Assembly: GCA_902836505.1 (NCBI GenBank)
Contig: CADFQU010000032.1
Span: forward strand, 1 to 8,075
Source: Streptococcaceae bacterium
Lineage (GTDB): Bacteria > Bacillota > Bacilli > Lactobacillales > Streptococcaceae
Direction: 5' to 3'
Length of the DNA: 8,075 bases
Shown: in pieces, positions 1 through 7,000 of the stretch
Layout: the number at the start of each line of letters is the position of its first letter
Position numbering within the stretch: position 1 is the stretch's first letter
The notes under the pieces: generated by a model
What the model saw: the letters and a program-made list of their open reading frames with translations, nothing else
Databases searched by the model: none
Told to the model about the DNA's origin: nothing
Made by a program: the position numbers and the translations under genes

Positions 1-70
1 TGGGACAAAAGTCCTAGCCTCTCAATTGTCTTTGGATTGTCGAGCAAGACGCAGTACTTGAGTGGGCTCT
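1..70. repeat. Nested inverted repeats, candidate dispersed intergenic repeat
   Basis: Two structures lie side by side. Bases 1-6 (TGGGAC) can pair with 11-16 (GTCCTA) across an AAAA loop, with one G-T wobble. Next, AGCC (16-19), CTCAA (21-25) and GTCTT (28-32) can pair in register with AAGAC (46-50), TTGAG (58-62) and GGCT (65-68), giving an interrupted stem of about 14 bp; base 16 would be shared by the two folds. The GTGGGAC... and ...TTGAGTGGG flavour resembles intergenic repeats I recall from oral streptococci, but copy number cannot be judged from one window. It could instead be the tail of a terminator for a gene to the left; a 7-T run sits at 80-86, which is rather far from the stem for a classical terminator. 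Confidence 0.45.
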
Positions 71-121
71 ACTTTCTTGTTTTTTTGATAGAAAACAGAG
101 TGAAAAGTCATGGTTCTGCAA

Positions 122-150
122 TAGAATCTTGATTTAATTTATGGTATAAT
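122..150 (+). promoter_or_regulatory. Extended -10 promoter for the six-gene operon
   Basis: TATAAT at 145-150 is a perfect -10 box and is preceded by TG one base away (TGGTATAAT, 142-150), the extended -10 form. With a 17-nt spacer the -35 hexamer would be TAGAAT (122-127), a poor match to TTGACA, so the extended -10 probably carries recognition. The predicted start of transcription is near 157, giving a leader of about 25 nt. This leader ends in AGGAG (170-174), 7 nt before the first gene. Confidence 0.75.
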
Positions 151-181
151 TTTCATAACGCTTATTTTTAGGAGAACAAGT

Positions 182-556
182 ATGGATATTCAACGTGAAA
201 AAGAATTTGTCAGCCAGTATCATTATGATGCTCGTAACTTTGAATGGGAAAAAGAAAATGGTACTCCCGAGACAAAAGTAGACGTCAACTTTCAATTGAT
301 TCAACGCGATACAGAGTTAAAGACAACCTCTTTAATCGTTATTTTAACCTATATGATTGTCTTTGATGGCTTTGTCATCAGCGGGACCATTACCCAAATC
401 AACCACATTCACAATCGTTTAGTCAACGAGCCAAGCGAATTCAGCAAAGAAGAAGTGGAAGAACTAGCTCGTCCTTGCTTAAATATGCTTAATCGTTTGA
501 CCTATGAAGTTACTGAAATCGCCCTTGATTTACCAGGAATCAATTTGGAGTTTTAA
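182..556 (+). CDS. DUF1149 family protein
   Basis: This 124-residue soluble protein matches the DUF1149 family of streptococci and relatives in length and character; its biochemical function is not established. It has no signal peptide and no convincing membrane segment: the hydrophobic stretch at about residues 49-66 (SLIVILTYMIVFDGFVIS) reads as alternating beta strand. The second half contains a helix-like segment (about 84-106, acidic start SEFSKEEVEELARP) and ends in IALDLPGINLEF. From memory, a pneumococcal member has a SecB-like fold, which would suit the beta-rich middle and helical end, but I cannot test that here. The start is supported by AGGAG 7 nt upstream and the promoter just before it. 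It is the first gene of the operon, and the degV gene begins 3 nt after its stop, with the degV ribosome binding site lying inside the last codons here. No chaperone role should be assumed. Confidence 0.85.
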   Translation: MDIQREKEFVSQYHYDARNFEWEKENGTPETKVDVNFQLIQRDTELKTTSLIVILTYMIVFDGFVISGTITQINHIHNRLVNEPSEFSKEEVEELARPCLNMLNRLTYEVTEIALDLPGINLEF

Positions 557-559
557 TGC

Positions 560-1408
560 ATGAAATTAGCAGTCATCACAGATTCTTCTGCCTATCTTTC
601 AGATGAATCAAGAGGACACGATAATTTATTTGTCCTAGATATTCCAGTTGTCATTGATGGAGTATCTTACGTAGAAGGTAAAAACCTGACAGCAGAAGAG
701 TTCTATCAAAAGATGGAATCTTCGTCTGAACTTCCAAAAACTAGTCAACCTAGTATCGCGGAATTAGAAGAACTCTTGGCGCAACTAGAATCAAAAGGCT
801 ATACCCATGTTTTAGGAATTTTCCTATCTTCAGGTATTTCTGGTTTCTATCAGAATATCCAGTATTTGAAGGATGAGTTCCCGGACATGACCATCGCTTT
901 CCCAGATTCTAAGATCACCAGTGCTCCGCTTGGCTGGATGGCTGAAGAAGCAATCAAATGGGCAGGTGAAGGTCGGTCATTTGATGAAATTCTAGCTAAT
1001 ATCCAGATGCAAATCGATGGGACTTCTGCCTACATCATGGTAGATGATCTCAACCATTTGGTCAAAGGGGGCCGTCTTTCTAATGGAGCTGCGATCCTTG
1101 GGAATCTTCTCAGCATTAAGCCGATCCTCTATTTTAACGAGGAAGGTGTGATTGAAGTGTATGAGAAAGTTCGTACTGAGAAAAAAGCAATCAAACGCTT
1201 AGCTGAGATTGTCAAAGAAGGAACTGCGGAAAAAGACTATCAAATCATTATCATTCACGGGAATGCACTGGATAAAGCGGAAACGCTTCGCGATATTCTT
1301 CATCAAGATGGTTTTGCTGGTGAGATTCCATTTGCAACCTTTGGCAGTGTCATTGGTACGCACTTAGGAAATCATAGCGTTGCTATTAGTTTTGTACCGA
1401 AAATATAA
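560..1408 (+). CDS. DegV family fatty-acid-binding protein (FakB-like)
   Basis: This 282-residue protein has the two-domain DegV fold. Members characterised as FakB bind a fatty acid in the cytosol and present it to the kinase FakA, so that host or medium fatty acids can enter phospholipid synthesis. Visible signatures are the N-terminal [10 protein letters not shown] (5-14), TSQPS (61-65), [11 protein letters not shown] (88-98), the KGGRLS motif with Arg172, and VIGTHLG with His268. The Thr/Ser/Arg/His set corresponds to residues that hold the fatty-acid carboxylate in FakB proteins. The tail after His268 ([11 protein letters not shown]) keeps the usual ending. Start choice: GGAG at 547-550, inside the previous gene, lies 9 nt before ATG 560. 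An earlier ATG at 556 overlaps the previous stop but is in another frame. Streptococci usually carry several DegV paralogues, and no FakA gene is in this window, so the preferred ligand is unknown. The DegV call is very safe; the FakB role is inferred. Confidence 0.93.
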   Translation: MKLAVITDSSAYLSDESRGHDNLFVLDIPVVIDGVSYVEGKNLTAEEFYQKMESSSELPKTSQPSIAELEELLAQLESKGYTHVLGIFLSSGISGFYQNIQYLKDEFPDMTIAFPDSKITSAPLGWMAEEAIKWAGEGRSFDEILANIQMQIDGTSAYIMVDDLNHLVKGGRLSNGAAILGNLLSIKPILYFNEEGVIEVYEKVRTEKKAIKRLAEIVKEGTAEKDYQIIIIHGNALDKAETLRDILHQDGFAGEIPFATFGSVIGTHLGNHSVAISFVPKI

Positions 1409-1417
1409 GGAGAAAAC

Positions 1418-2185
1418 ATGCCAATTAAAGTAGTGATTGCAGGTTTTAAAGGTAGAATGGGCCAAGCGGCTTATCACATGGTGTTAGAAGATCCTGAGCT
1501 TGAACTAGTTGGCTTGATTGATCCCCATGCGTCTGAGAATGAGTTGGCTGGTGTTCCAGTCTTTCAGGACAAGGAAGGCGTTTTGATGCTAGAAGTGGAT
1601 GTGTGGATTGACTTCACCATCCCTAAAGTTGCCTATGAACATACCCGCTTTGCTTTGGAGCATGGGCTGGCGCCTGTGGTCGGGACGACAGGATTTACAA
1701 CAGAAGAAATCACTGACTTGGTTGATTTGTCTCGTGAGAAAAATATTGGAGGCCTCATCGCACCAAACTTTGCCATTGGGGCGGTCTTGCTCATGCAATT
1801 TGCAGCGCAAGCAGCGAAGTATTTTCCAAATGTAGAGATTATCGAGTTGCACCACGATAAGAAAAAGGATGCACCGAGTGGGACTGCTGTGAAGACGGCT
1901 GAACTCATTAGTCAGGTCCGTCAACCACAAGAGCAGGGAGCGCCAGATGAAGAAGAAAGCCTTCCAGGTGCTCGCGGCGCCAACTACCAAGGCATGCATA
2001 TTCATTCGGTGCGCTTGCCTGGTCTGGTAGCCCATCAAGAAGTGATTTTCGGTAGTCAAGGAGAAGGATTGACCTTACGCCACGATTCCTACGATCGGGT
2101 GTCCTTCATGACAGGGGTTAATCTAGGAGTAAAAGAAGTAGTCAAGCGTCATGAGCTTGTCTATGGTTTAGAACATCTATTATGA
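1418..2185 (+). CDS. dapB: 4-hydroxy-tetrahydrodipicolinate reductase
   Basis: DapB reduces the cyclic product of DapA, using NAD(P)H, to tetrahydrodipicolinate, on the way to diaminopimelate and lysine. Lysine is also the cross-linking residue of streptococcal peptidoglycan. The 255-residue length is normal for the family. The Rossmann nucleotide-binding motif is GFKGRMG (9-15), and GTTG (89-92) and APNFAIG (115-121) line the cofactor site. The signature [15 protein letters not shown] (143-157) supplies the catalytic His145 and Lys149 and the substrate-binding SGT. The C-terminal half ([17 protein letters not shown], about 197-213) is typical of Gram-positive DapB. AAGGAG at 1407-1412 is 5 nt before the start, and the gene begins 9 nt after degV stops. 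Its stop overlaps the start of cca (ATGA at 2182-2185). No other lysine-pathway gene is present, so here dapB travels with unrelated partners. Confidence 0.97.
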   Translation: MPIKVVIAGFKGRMGQAAYHMVLEDPELELVGLIDPHASENELAGVPVFQDKEGVLMLEVDVWIDFTIPKVAYEHTRFALEHGLAPVVGTTGFTTEEITDLVDLSREKNIGGLIAPNFAIGAVLLMQFAAQAAKYFPNVEIIELHHDKKKDAPSGTAVKTAELISQVRQPQEQGAPDEEESLPGARGANYQGMHIHSVRLPGLVAHQEVIFGSQGEGLTLRHDSYDRVSFMTGVNLGVKEVVKRHELVYGLEHLL

Positions 2186-3402
2186 GATTAAAAAAACTGC
2201 CTTCTGAATTTCAGGAGGCTTTGCCAATATTAGAAAAGATTCGAAAAGCTGGATATGAAGCTTATTTTGTCGGTGGCTCTGTACGGGATGCCATTTTAGG
2301 TCGTTCCATCCACGATGTCGATATCGCTTCCTCCTCTTACCCAGAAGAGACCAAGGCTATTTTTGAGCGGACCATTGATGTCGGGATTGAACACGGGACT
2401 GTCTTAGTTCTTGAAAATCATCAAGAATATGAGATCACGACCTTTCGAACAGAGGATGTTTATGTCGATTTTCGACGACCAAGTGCGGTAAATTTTGTTC
2501 GTTCCTTAGAAGAAGATCTTAAGCGCCGTGATTTTACTGTCAACGCCTTTGCTTTGAGTGAAGAAGGGGAAATCATTGATCTGTTCAAGGGGCTGGAAGA
2601 TTTGGAGAATCGAATTTTAAGAGCTGTTGGAGTGGCGACAGAACGCTTTAACGAGGATGCTCTTCGGATCATGCGTGGATTTCGTTTTCAAGCCAGTCTT
2701 GGCTTTGATCTAGAAGAAGAGACCTTTAAAGCTATGACAAATTGCGCCCCCTTGCTAGAAAAGATCTCTGTCGAGCGAGTCTTTATTGAGTTAGATAAGC
2801 TCCTCTTAGCCCCTTATTGGCGCAAGGGCTTAGAAGGTCTGATTGCTAGTCATAGCTATCAGTATCTTCCTCTCTTACAGAATGGTCGTTCGTCACTAGA
2901 GAAACTTTTCCAACTGAAGATGGACTATAACTTTACGAGTTCAGAGCAAGCATGGGCTGCCTTACTCTTGACCTTAGATGAGAATAAGGTTTCTGCTTTT
3001 TTCAAGAAATGGAAAACATCTCGTGACTTCGCTAAGAAGGTGGAGCAGTTGGTTGAAATCTACCGCTTACGAGAAAAAGCTAGTTTAAATCGTCGGGATG
3101 TCTACCGCTATGAAAAGTCTCTGCTCTTATCAGCGGAAGAATTACGTCAGGCTCATGGATTGCCTGTAGATTTCCAAGTCATTGAGGAATTGTATGATTC
3201 TCTAGCTATTCATGATAAGCATGAAATTGTAGTCAATGGTGGGATGTTGATCAAGGAATACGGCCTAAAACCAGGTCCAGCTCTAGGACAAGTGCTTTCT
3301 GCTATTGAATGTGCTATTGTAGATGGCGAATTAGAGAACGACAAACAAGCCATTGGAGATTTTTTGAGTCGCTATCTTGAAGTCAAGAAGGGGGAAGCAT
3401 GA
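2182..3402 (+). CDS. cca: CCA tRNA nucleotidyltransferase (class II)
   Basis: This enzyme adds or repairs the 3'-terminal CCA of tRNAs without a nucleic-acid template. The 406-residue protein has the class II layout. The head domain holds GGSVRD (31-36) and the metal-binding DVD (45-47); ITTFRTE (85-91) and RRDFTVNA (115-122) complete the catalytic core. EDALR (158-162) matches the EDxxR motif, in which Asp and Arg act as the protein template that selects C or A. The remaining residues form the helical body and tail. The end keeps the pattern VNG (351-353), KPGP (363-366) and a VDGELEN block (380-386) common in Firmicute enzymes. The start overlaps the dapB stop (ATGA), and I see no good Shine-Dalgarno sequence in the 20 nt before it, so translation is probably coupled to dapB. 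The gene ends in a second ATGA overlap with the ABC-F gene. Confidence 0.97.
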   Translation: MRLKKLPSEFQEALPILEKIRKAGYEAYFVGGSVRDAILGRSIHDVDIASSSYPEETKAIFERTIDVGIEHGTVLVLENHQEYEITTFRTEDVYVDFRRPSAVNFVRSLEEDLKRRDFTVNAFALSEEGEIIDLFKGLEDLENRILRAVGVATERFNEDALRIMRGFRFQASLGFDLEEETFKAMTNCAPLLEKISVERVFIELDKLLLAPYWRKGLEGLIASHSYQYLPLLQNGRSSLEKLFQLKMDYNFTSSEQAWAALLLTLDENKVSAFFKKWKTSRDFAKKVEQLVEIYRLREKASLNRRDVYRYEKSLLLSAEELRQAHGLPVDFQVIEELYDSLAIHDKHEIVVNGGMLIKEYGLKPGPALGQVLSAIECAIVDGELENDKQAIGDFLSRYLEVKKGEA

Positions 3403-5270
3403 GCAATTTTATTGTTGAAAAACTAACCAAGTCCGTTGGGGACAAAACGGTCTTTAAGGATATTTCGTTTATCATTCATGAGTTGGATCGGATAGGCCTA
3501 ATCGGGGTTAATGGGACAGGGAAAACAACTCTCTTAGATGTTTTGTCTGGTCGTTCAGGCTATGACGGAGATCGTTCTCCTTTTTCTGTAAAGAATGATT
3601 ATAAGATTGGTTATCTGACCCAAGAACCTCAATTTGATGATAGCAAGACGGTCCTTGATACAGTTTTGTCAGAAGATGTGAAAGAACTCCAATTGATTCG
3701 TCAGTATGAACTGTTGATGAGCCAGTACGATGAAAGTCAGCAAGTGAAACTGGAAAAAGTCATGGCGGAGATGGATTCTCTCAATGCATGGGAGATCGAA
3801 AGCCAGGTCAAAACAGTTTTAACTAAACTGGGGATTCAGGATCTATCTGCTAAGGTTGGTAGTTTGTCTGGTGGCCTGCGTCGCCGTGTTCAGCTAGCAC
3901 AGGTTCTCTTGGGAGACCATGATTTATTGCTTTTAGATGAGCCAACCAACCATCTGGATATTGATACCATCGAATGGTTGACCAATTTCTTGAAGAACTC
4001 TAAGAAAACCGTTCTTTTCATCACTCATGACCGTTATTTCTTGGACAATATTTCGACTCGTATTTTCGAACTGGATCGTGGCGGTCTAGTTGAATACCAA
4101 GGAAACTACCAGGATTATGTCCGCTTAAAAGCTGAGCAGGACGAACGAGATGCGGCTCTTCTTCACAAGAAGCAGCAGCTCTATAAGCAAGAATTGACCT
4201 GGATGCGTCGGCAACCGCAGGCGCGTGCTACTAAGCAACAGGCGCGGATCAATCGCTTCCACGACCTCAAGAAGGATCTATCCCACCAGACTACAGAAAC
4301 AGATCTGGAAATGTCCTTTGAAACTAGTCGGATTGGTAAGAAAGTCATTGAATTTCAAGATGTCGATTTCGCCTATGACCAGAACCTGATTCTGCAGCAG
4401 TTTAACCTATTGGTTCAAAACAAGGATCGGATTGGAATTGTGGGAGATAATGGTGTTGGGAAATCGACCCTACTCAATCTCATTGCCGGGAAACTCCAAC
4501 CGACTGCTGGGAAGGTTGTTATCGGAGAAACGGTGCGAATTGCTTACTTCTCGCAGCAGATTGAAGGTTTAGATGAAAGTAAGCGGATGATTAACTTCCT
4601 GCAAGAAGTAGCAGAAGAAGTCAAGACTAGTGCAGGATCTACATCGATTGCGGAGCTACTGGAACAATTCCTCTTTCCGCGTTCGACCCATGGCACCTTG
4701 ATTGAGAAACTTTCTGGTGGGGAGAAGAAGCGTCTTTATCTCTTGAAACTTCTCATCGAAAAACCAAATGTCTTGCTCTTGGACGAACCGACTAATGATT
4801 TGGATATCGCGACTTTGACAGTGTTAGAGAACTTTCTACAAGGCTTTGGTGGACCAGTCATCACGGTTAGTCATGATCGCTATTTTCTAGACAAGGTCGC
4901 TTCTAAGATTCTAGCTTTTGAAAATGGTGGTATCCGCGAATTCTTTGGAAATTATACGGATTACCTAGATGAGAAAAAGTTTGAGCTAGAAATGGTTGCA
5001 GAAAGCAGTAAGCCAGAAAAAGAAAAGGTAGTCAAGATCCGGGAAGAAAAGAAACGGATGAGCTACCAGGAAAAGCAGGAGTGGGCGACCATTGAGAGTG
5101 AGATTGAAGCGATTGAAAACAAGATTGCAACTATCGAGGCTGAGATGAATGAGAATGGTTCAGACTTCGGGAAGTTGGCCAGTCTTCAACGTCAGATGGA
5201 TGAAGAAAATGAGCAACTCTTAGCCAAGTATGAACGGTATGAGTACTTGAGTGAGTTGGCAGAAAACTAA
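3399..5270 (+). CDS. ABC-F family ATPase, Uup/YfmR type
   Basis: ABC-F proteins have two ATPase domains on one chain and no membrane domain. They act on the ribosome, where the inter-domain linker reaches toward the peptidyl-transferase centre. In this 623-residue protein, domain 1 has Walker [10 protein letters not shown] (36-44), signature LSGG (156-159), Walker B with Asp180/Glu181, and THDRYFLD (209-216). The charged linker runs from about 243 to 315. Domain 2 has Walker [10 protein letters not shown] (349-357), LSGGEKKR (438-445), LLLDEPTND (459-467) and SHDRYFLD (491-498). Residues about 540-620 form a charged coiled coil beginning [12 protein letters not shown], the C-terminal extension of the Uup/YfmR subgroup. 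In Bacillus subtilis, YfmR helps relieve ribosome stalling together with EF-P. Both Glu switches are present, so it should hydrolyse ATP. It is not an obvious antibiotic-resistance ABC-F. The ATG lies in the cca stop overlap, with AAGGGGGA at 3388-3395 as ribosome binding site. Confidence 0.94.
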   Translation: MSNFIVEKLTKSVGDKTVFKDISFIIHELDRIGLIGVNGTGKTTLLDVLSGRSGYDGDRSPFSVKNDYKIGYLTQEPQFDDSKTVLDTVLSEDVKELQLIRQYELLMSQYDESQQVKLEKVMAEMDSLNAWEIESQVKTVLTKLGIQDLSAKVGSLSGGLRRRVQLAQVLLGDHDLLLLDEPTNHLDIDTIEWLTNFLKNSKKTVLFITHDRYFLDNISTRIFELDRGGLVEYQGNYQDYVRLKAEQDERDAALLHKKQQLYKQELTWMRRQPQARATKQQARINRFHDLKKDLSHQTTETDLEMSFETSRIGKKVIEFQDVDFAYDQNLILQQFNLLVQNKDRIGIVGDNGVGKSTLLNLIAGKLQPTAGKVVIGETVRIAYFSQQIEGLDESKRMINFLQEVAEEVKTSAGSTSIAELLEQFLFPRSTHGTLIEKLSGGEKKRLYLLKLLIEKPNVLLLDEPTNDLDIATLTVLENFLQGFGGPVITVSHDRYFLDKVASKILAFENGGIREFFGNYTDYLDEKKFELEMVAESSKPEKEKVVKIREEKKRMSYQEKQEWATIESEIEAIENKIATIEAEMNENGSDFGKLASLQRQMDEENEQLLAKYERYEYLSELAEN

Positions 5271-5276
5271 AGGAGG
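5271..5276 (+). promoter_or_regulatory. Ribosome binding site that fixes the DUF308 start
   Basis: AGGAGG sits 4 nt before ATG 5281, directly after the ABC-F stop codon. A longer reading from ATG 5251 would place this site inside the coding region and overlap the end of the ABC-F gene, with no comparable site before it. I therefore choose 5281. Confidence 0.85.
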
Positions 5277-5280
5277 CAGA

Positions 5281-5811
5281 ATGCAGCATATTAGTAAATA
5301 CAGTCTATTATTGTCATCATTTTTATTTTGTGGCATTGGATTTATTCTCTTTGTAAATCCAATCGAAAAGATTGCCACCTTTAGCTGGTTGATTTCACTG
5401 GGCTTTTTCTTGATTTCAGTTTCGCGTTTGTCACGTTACTACCGTCTACGAACCCAAGCGACCTTGTCAGATCCCTATTTGTTCCAAAGTGCGGTTTCAC
5501 TGGTCTTTGCAGTCTATCTTTTGCTCTATGGCTACAAGACCTTGCCTATTGTCTTTCCGATGACACTTGGAATTTGGCTCTTATATAAGTCTGCCTTAAG
5601 TTTACGGAAGGCTCACTATCTTTCCAAACGATCGGAAGAATTATCCAAGAAGTTTACTTTTTGGGGGCTTATTCAACTGTTTACAGGATTGTTTCTCATC
5701 GTCAGTCCTTTATCCATTAGTATCTTCTTATTACATATTTTGGGATTGTTCTTCTTCGTCATTGGCGTACAATCCTTGAGACTCTTTTTAAAACTTCATA
5801 ACGAAGAGTAA
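5281..5811 (+). CDS. DUF308 family integral membrane protein
   Basis: This hydrophobic protein of 176 residues has about six predicted membrane helices at roughly 7-26, 30-50, 66-84, 88-108, 125-143 and 146-168. The helices come as three similar hairpin pairs, with repeat units near 18-50, 69-105 and 131-167. The first and third units share a G-x-x-hydrophobic-P turn (GFILFVNP, GLFLIVSP) followed by a Gly-rich second helix. That threefold repeat is the pattern of the DUF308/HdeD-like family. The loop at 109-124 is strongly charged (RKAHYLSKRSEELSKK) and probably cytoplasmic. Function is unknown; HdeD in Escherichia coli is linked to acid resistance, but that should not be transferred at this distance. 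It is the last gene of the operon, 10 nt after the ABC-F gene, and a terminator starts 6 nt after its stop. A longer start at 5251 is less likely. Confidence 0.82.
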   Translation: MQHISKYSLLLSSFLFCGIGFILFVNPIEKIATFSWLISLGFFLISVSRLSRYYRLRTQATLSDPYLFQSAVSLVFAVYLLLYGYKTLPIVFPMTLGIWLLYKSALSLRKAHYLSKRSEELSKKFTFWGLIQLFTGLFLIVSPLSISIFLLHILGLFFFVIGVQSLRLFLKLHNEE

Positions 5812-5817
5812 TGAAAT

Positions 5818-5851
5818 CCTGTCTGTGTTTTTGCAGACAGGTTCTTTTTTT
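5818..5851 (+). terminator. Rho-independent terminator of the six-gene operon
   Basis: CCTGTCTG (5818-5825) pairs perfectly with CAGACAGG (5834-5841) over an 8-nt loop. TTC and a run of seven T (5845-5851) follow. It begins 6 nt after the DUF308 stop and separates the operon from glcK. Confidence 0.92.
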
Positions 5852-5884
5852 GCAAATGAAATTGAGAGAATTCTTGAAAAATGA

Positions 5885-5913
5885 TTGAAACCCTTTTCAC
5901 ATTTTGGTATACT
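5885..5913 (+). promoter_or_regulatory. glcK promoter
   Basis: TTGAAA (5885-5890) is a good -35 box. It is separated by exactly 17 nt from TATACT (5908-5913), which also has the TG of an extended -10 (TGGTATACT, 5905-5913). Transcription would start near 5920, about 27 nt before the chosen ATG. Confidence 0.85.
5886..5899. promoter_or_regulatory. Imperfect cre-like (CcpA) site on the glcK -35 box
   Basis: TGAAACCCTTTTCA is a near-palindrome (TGAAA...TTTCA). It matches the catabolite-responsive element consensus TGWAARCGYTWWCW at most positions but lacks the central CG, having CC instead. It covers most of the -35 hexamer, so a bound repressor would block RNA polymerase. The missing CG makes real binding uncertain. 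Confidence 0.35.
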
Positions 5914-5934
5914 AGTATGAAGAGAATAGGAACA

Positions 5935-5940
5935 AAGGAG
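5935..5940 (+). promoter_or_regulatory. Ribosome binding site that fixes the glcK start
   Basis: AAGGAG lies 6 nt before ATG 5947. In-frame ATGs at 5881 and 5917 are upstream of, or too close to, the predicted transcription start and have no such site. Confidence 0.85.
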
Positions 5941-5946
5941 TATAAA

Positions 5947-6906
5947 ATGTCCAAAAAAATTATTGGTATTGACTTAGGTGGAACATCTGTCAAATTTGCC
6001 ATTTTGACGCAAGAAGGAGAAATTCAAGAGAAGTGGTCTATCAAGACCAATATCCTCGACGAAGGAAGCCACATCGTTCCTGATATCATCGCTTCTATCC
6101 AACACCGCTTGGAATTGTTAAACTTATCTGCAGAAGATTTTGTTGGGATTGGGATGGGTTCCCCTGGTGCAGTTGATCGCTTCGAAGGAACAGTCATCGG
6201 GGCCTATAACCTTAACTGGAAGACTCTTCAGCCAATCAAGAAAGATATTGAGTCCGCCTTGGGCATTCCTTTCTTCATCGATAATGACGCCAACGTTGCT
6301 GCTCTTGGTGAACGTTGGAAAGGTGCTGGCGAAAACCAACCAGATGTCGTCTTCATGACACTTGGTACAGGTGTCGGTGGCGGTATCGTGGCGGAAGGAA
6401 AACTCTTGCATGGTGCTGGCGGCGTAGCTGGTGAGCTTGGTCATATCACAGTAGACTTCGATCGACCATTTGATTGTACATGTGGTAAGAAAGGTTGCTT
6501 GGAAACAGTAGCTTCAGCAACTGGTATTGTTAATTTGACTCGTCGCTATGCAGATGAATATGCAGGAGATGCGACCTTGAAACGTCTCATTGATGATGGC
6601 GAAGAAGTTACAGCTAAGACAGTCTTTGATTTGGCTAAAGATGGAGATGAGTTGGCCTTGATTGTCTACCGTCATTTTTCTCAATACTTGGGTATTGCTT
6701 GTGCCAACATCGCTAGTGTTTTGAACCCAGCCAACATTGTCATTGGTGGTGGTGTATCAGCAGCCGGTCAATTCCTCTTGGATGGGGTTCAAAAGGTCTT
6801 TGATGAAAATACCTTCCCACAAGTTCGTACATCAACCCAACTGGTGCTTGCTAATCTTGGAAATGATGCAGGTGTGATTGGTGCTGCATCACTTGTCCTA
6901 CAATAG
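5947..6906 (+). CDS. glcK: Glucokinase, ROK family
   Basis: This cytoplasmic enzyme phosphorylates glucose to glucose-6-phosphate with ATP, supplying glycolysis with glucose that did not enter through the PTS, for example from disaccharide cleavage. With the start at 5947 it is 319 residues, the usual size of Gram-positive GlcK. The ATP-phosphate motif is DLGGT (9-13). GMGSPGAVD (69-77) and IDNDANVAALGE (111-122) carry the sugar site, with Asp114 as catalytic base. LGTGVGGG (139-146) is the second phosphate loop. The ROK zinc site is His166 of GELGH with Cys177, Cys179 and Cys184 in CTCGKKGC, followed by Glu186. IVIGGGVSAAG near residues 266-276 is the C-terminal adenosine-side motif. It is a single-gene unit with its own promoter, a possible cre element on the -35, and a terminator at 6917. 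The same gene is called gki in pneumococcal typing. Confidence 0.96.
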   Translation: MSKKIIGIDLGGTSVKFAILTQEGEIQEKWSIKTNILDEGSHIVPDIIASIQHRLELLNLSAEDFVGIGMGSPGAVDRFEGTVIGAYNLNWKTLQPIKKDIESALGIPFFIDNDANVAALGERWKGAGENQPDVVFMTLGTGVGGGIVAEGKLLHGAGGVAGELGHITVDFDRPFDCTCGKKGCLETVASATGIVNLTRRYADEYAGDATLKRLIDDGEEVTAKTVFDLAKDGDELALIVYRHFSQYLGIACANIASVLNPANIVIGGGVSAAGQFLLDGVQKVFDENTFPQVRTSTQLVLANLGNDAGVIGAASLVLQ

Positions 6907-6916
6907 AATCATACAG

Positions 6917-6952
6917 AAAGAGTTTTAAATTGAATTATTTAGAACTCTTTTT
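6917..6952 (+). terminator. Rho-independent terminator after glcK
   Basis: Bases 6917-6930 (AAAGAGTTTTAAAT) pair with 6937-6950 (ATTTAGAACTCTTT) through 14 bp with one G-T wobble and a 6-nt loop. The T run at 6948-6952 partly forms the stem base. The stem starts 11 nt after the glcK stop. Its AT-rich upper part may make it leaky. Confidence 0.85.
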
Positions 6953-6962
6953 ATTTGTCCTG

Positions 6963-6971
6963 TGTTATAAT
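6963..6971 (+). promoter_or_regulatory. Extended -10 promoter for thyA
   Basis: TGTTATAAT contains a perfect -10 (TATAAT, 6966-6971) with the upstream TG. At the normal spacing the -35 position (about 6943-6948, AACTCT) falls inside the preceding terminator stem and does not resemble TTGACA, so the promoter would rely on the extended -10. Transcription would start near 6978. AGGAGG at 6991-6996 lies 4 nt before ATG 7001. Confidence 0.75.
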
Positions 6972-7000
6972 GTAGGTATTAAAGTATCTAAGGAGGTTTA

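Noticed and set aside
1589..2059. Long minus-strand reading frame opposite dapB
   Set aside because: dapB on the + strand has complete family motifs over the same bases. The reverse translation shows no recognisable domain and has no ribosome binding site.
5251..5280. Ten-residue N-terminal extension of the DUF308 protein
   Set aside because: It overlaps the ABC-F coding end and would place a perfect AGGAGG inside the gene; ATG 5281 is better supported.
5881..5946. N-terminal extension of glucokinase
   Set aside because: It would start before the -10 box of the glcK promoter. The family N-terminus begins at MSKKIIGIDLGGT, preceded by AAGGAG.
5796..6002. Minus-strand reading frame across the operon terminator and glcK promoter
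   Set aside because: It spans a clear + strand terminator, promoter and ribosome binding site and overlaps the starts and ends of real genes; no ribosome binding site precedes it.
6124..6444. Minus-strand reading frame opposite glcK
   Set aside because: It is fully inside a well-supported glucokinase, with no family resemblance and no start signals.
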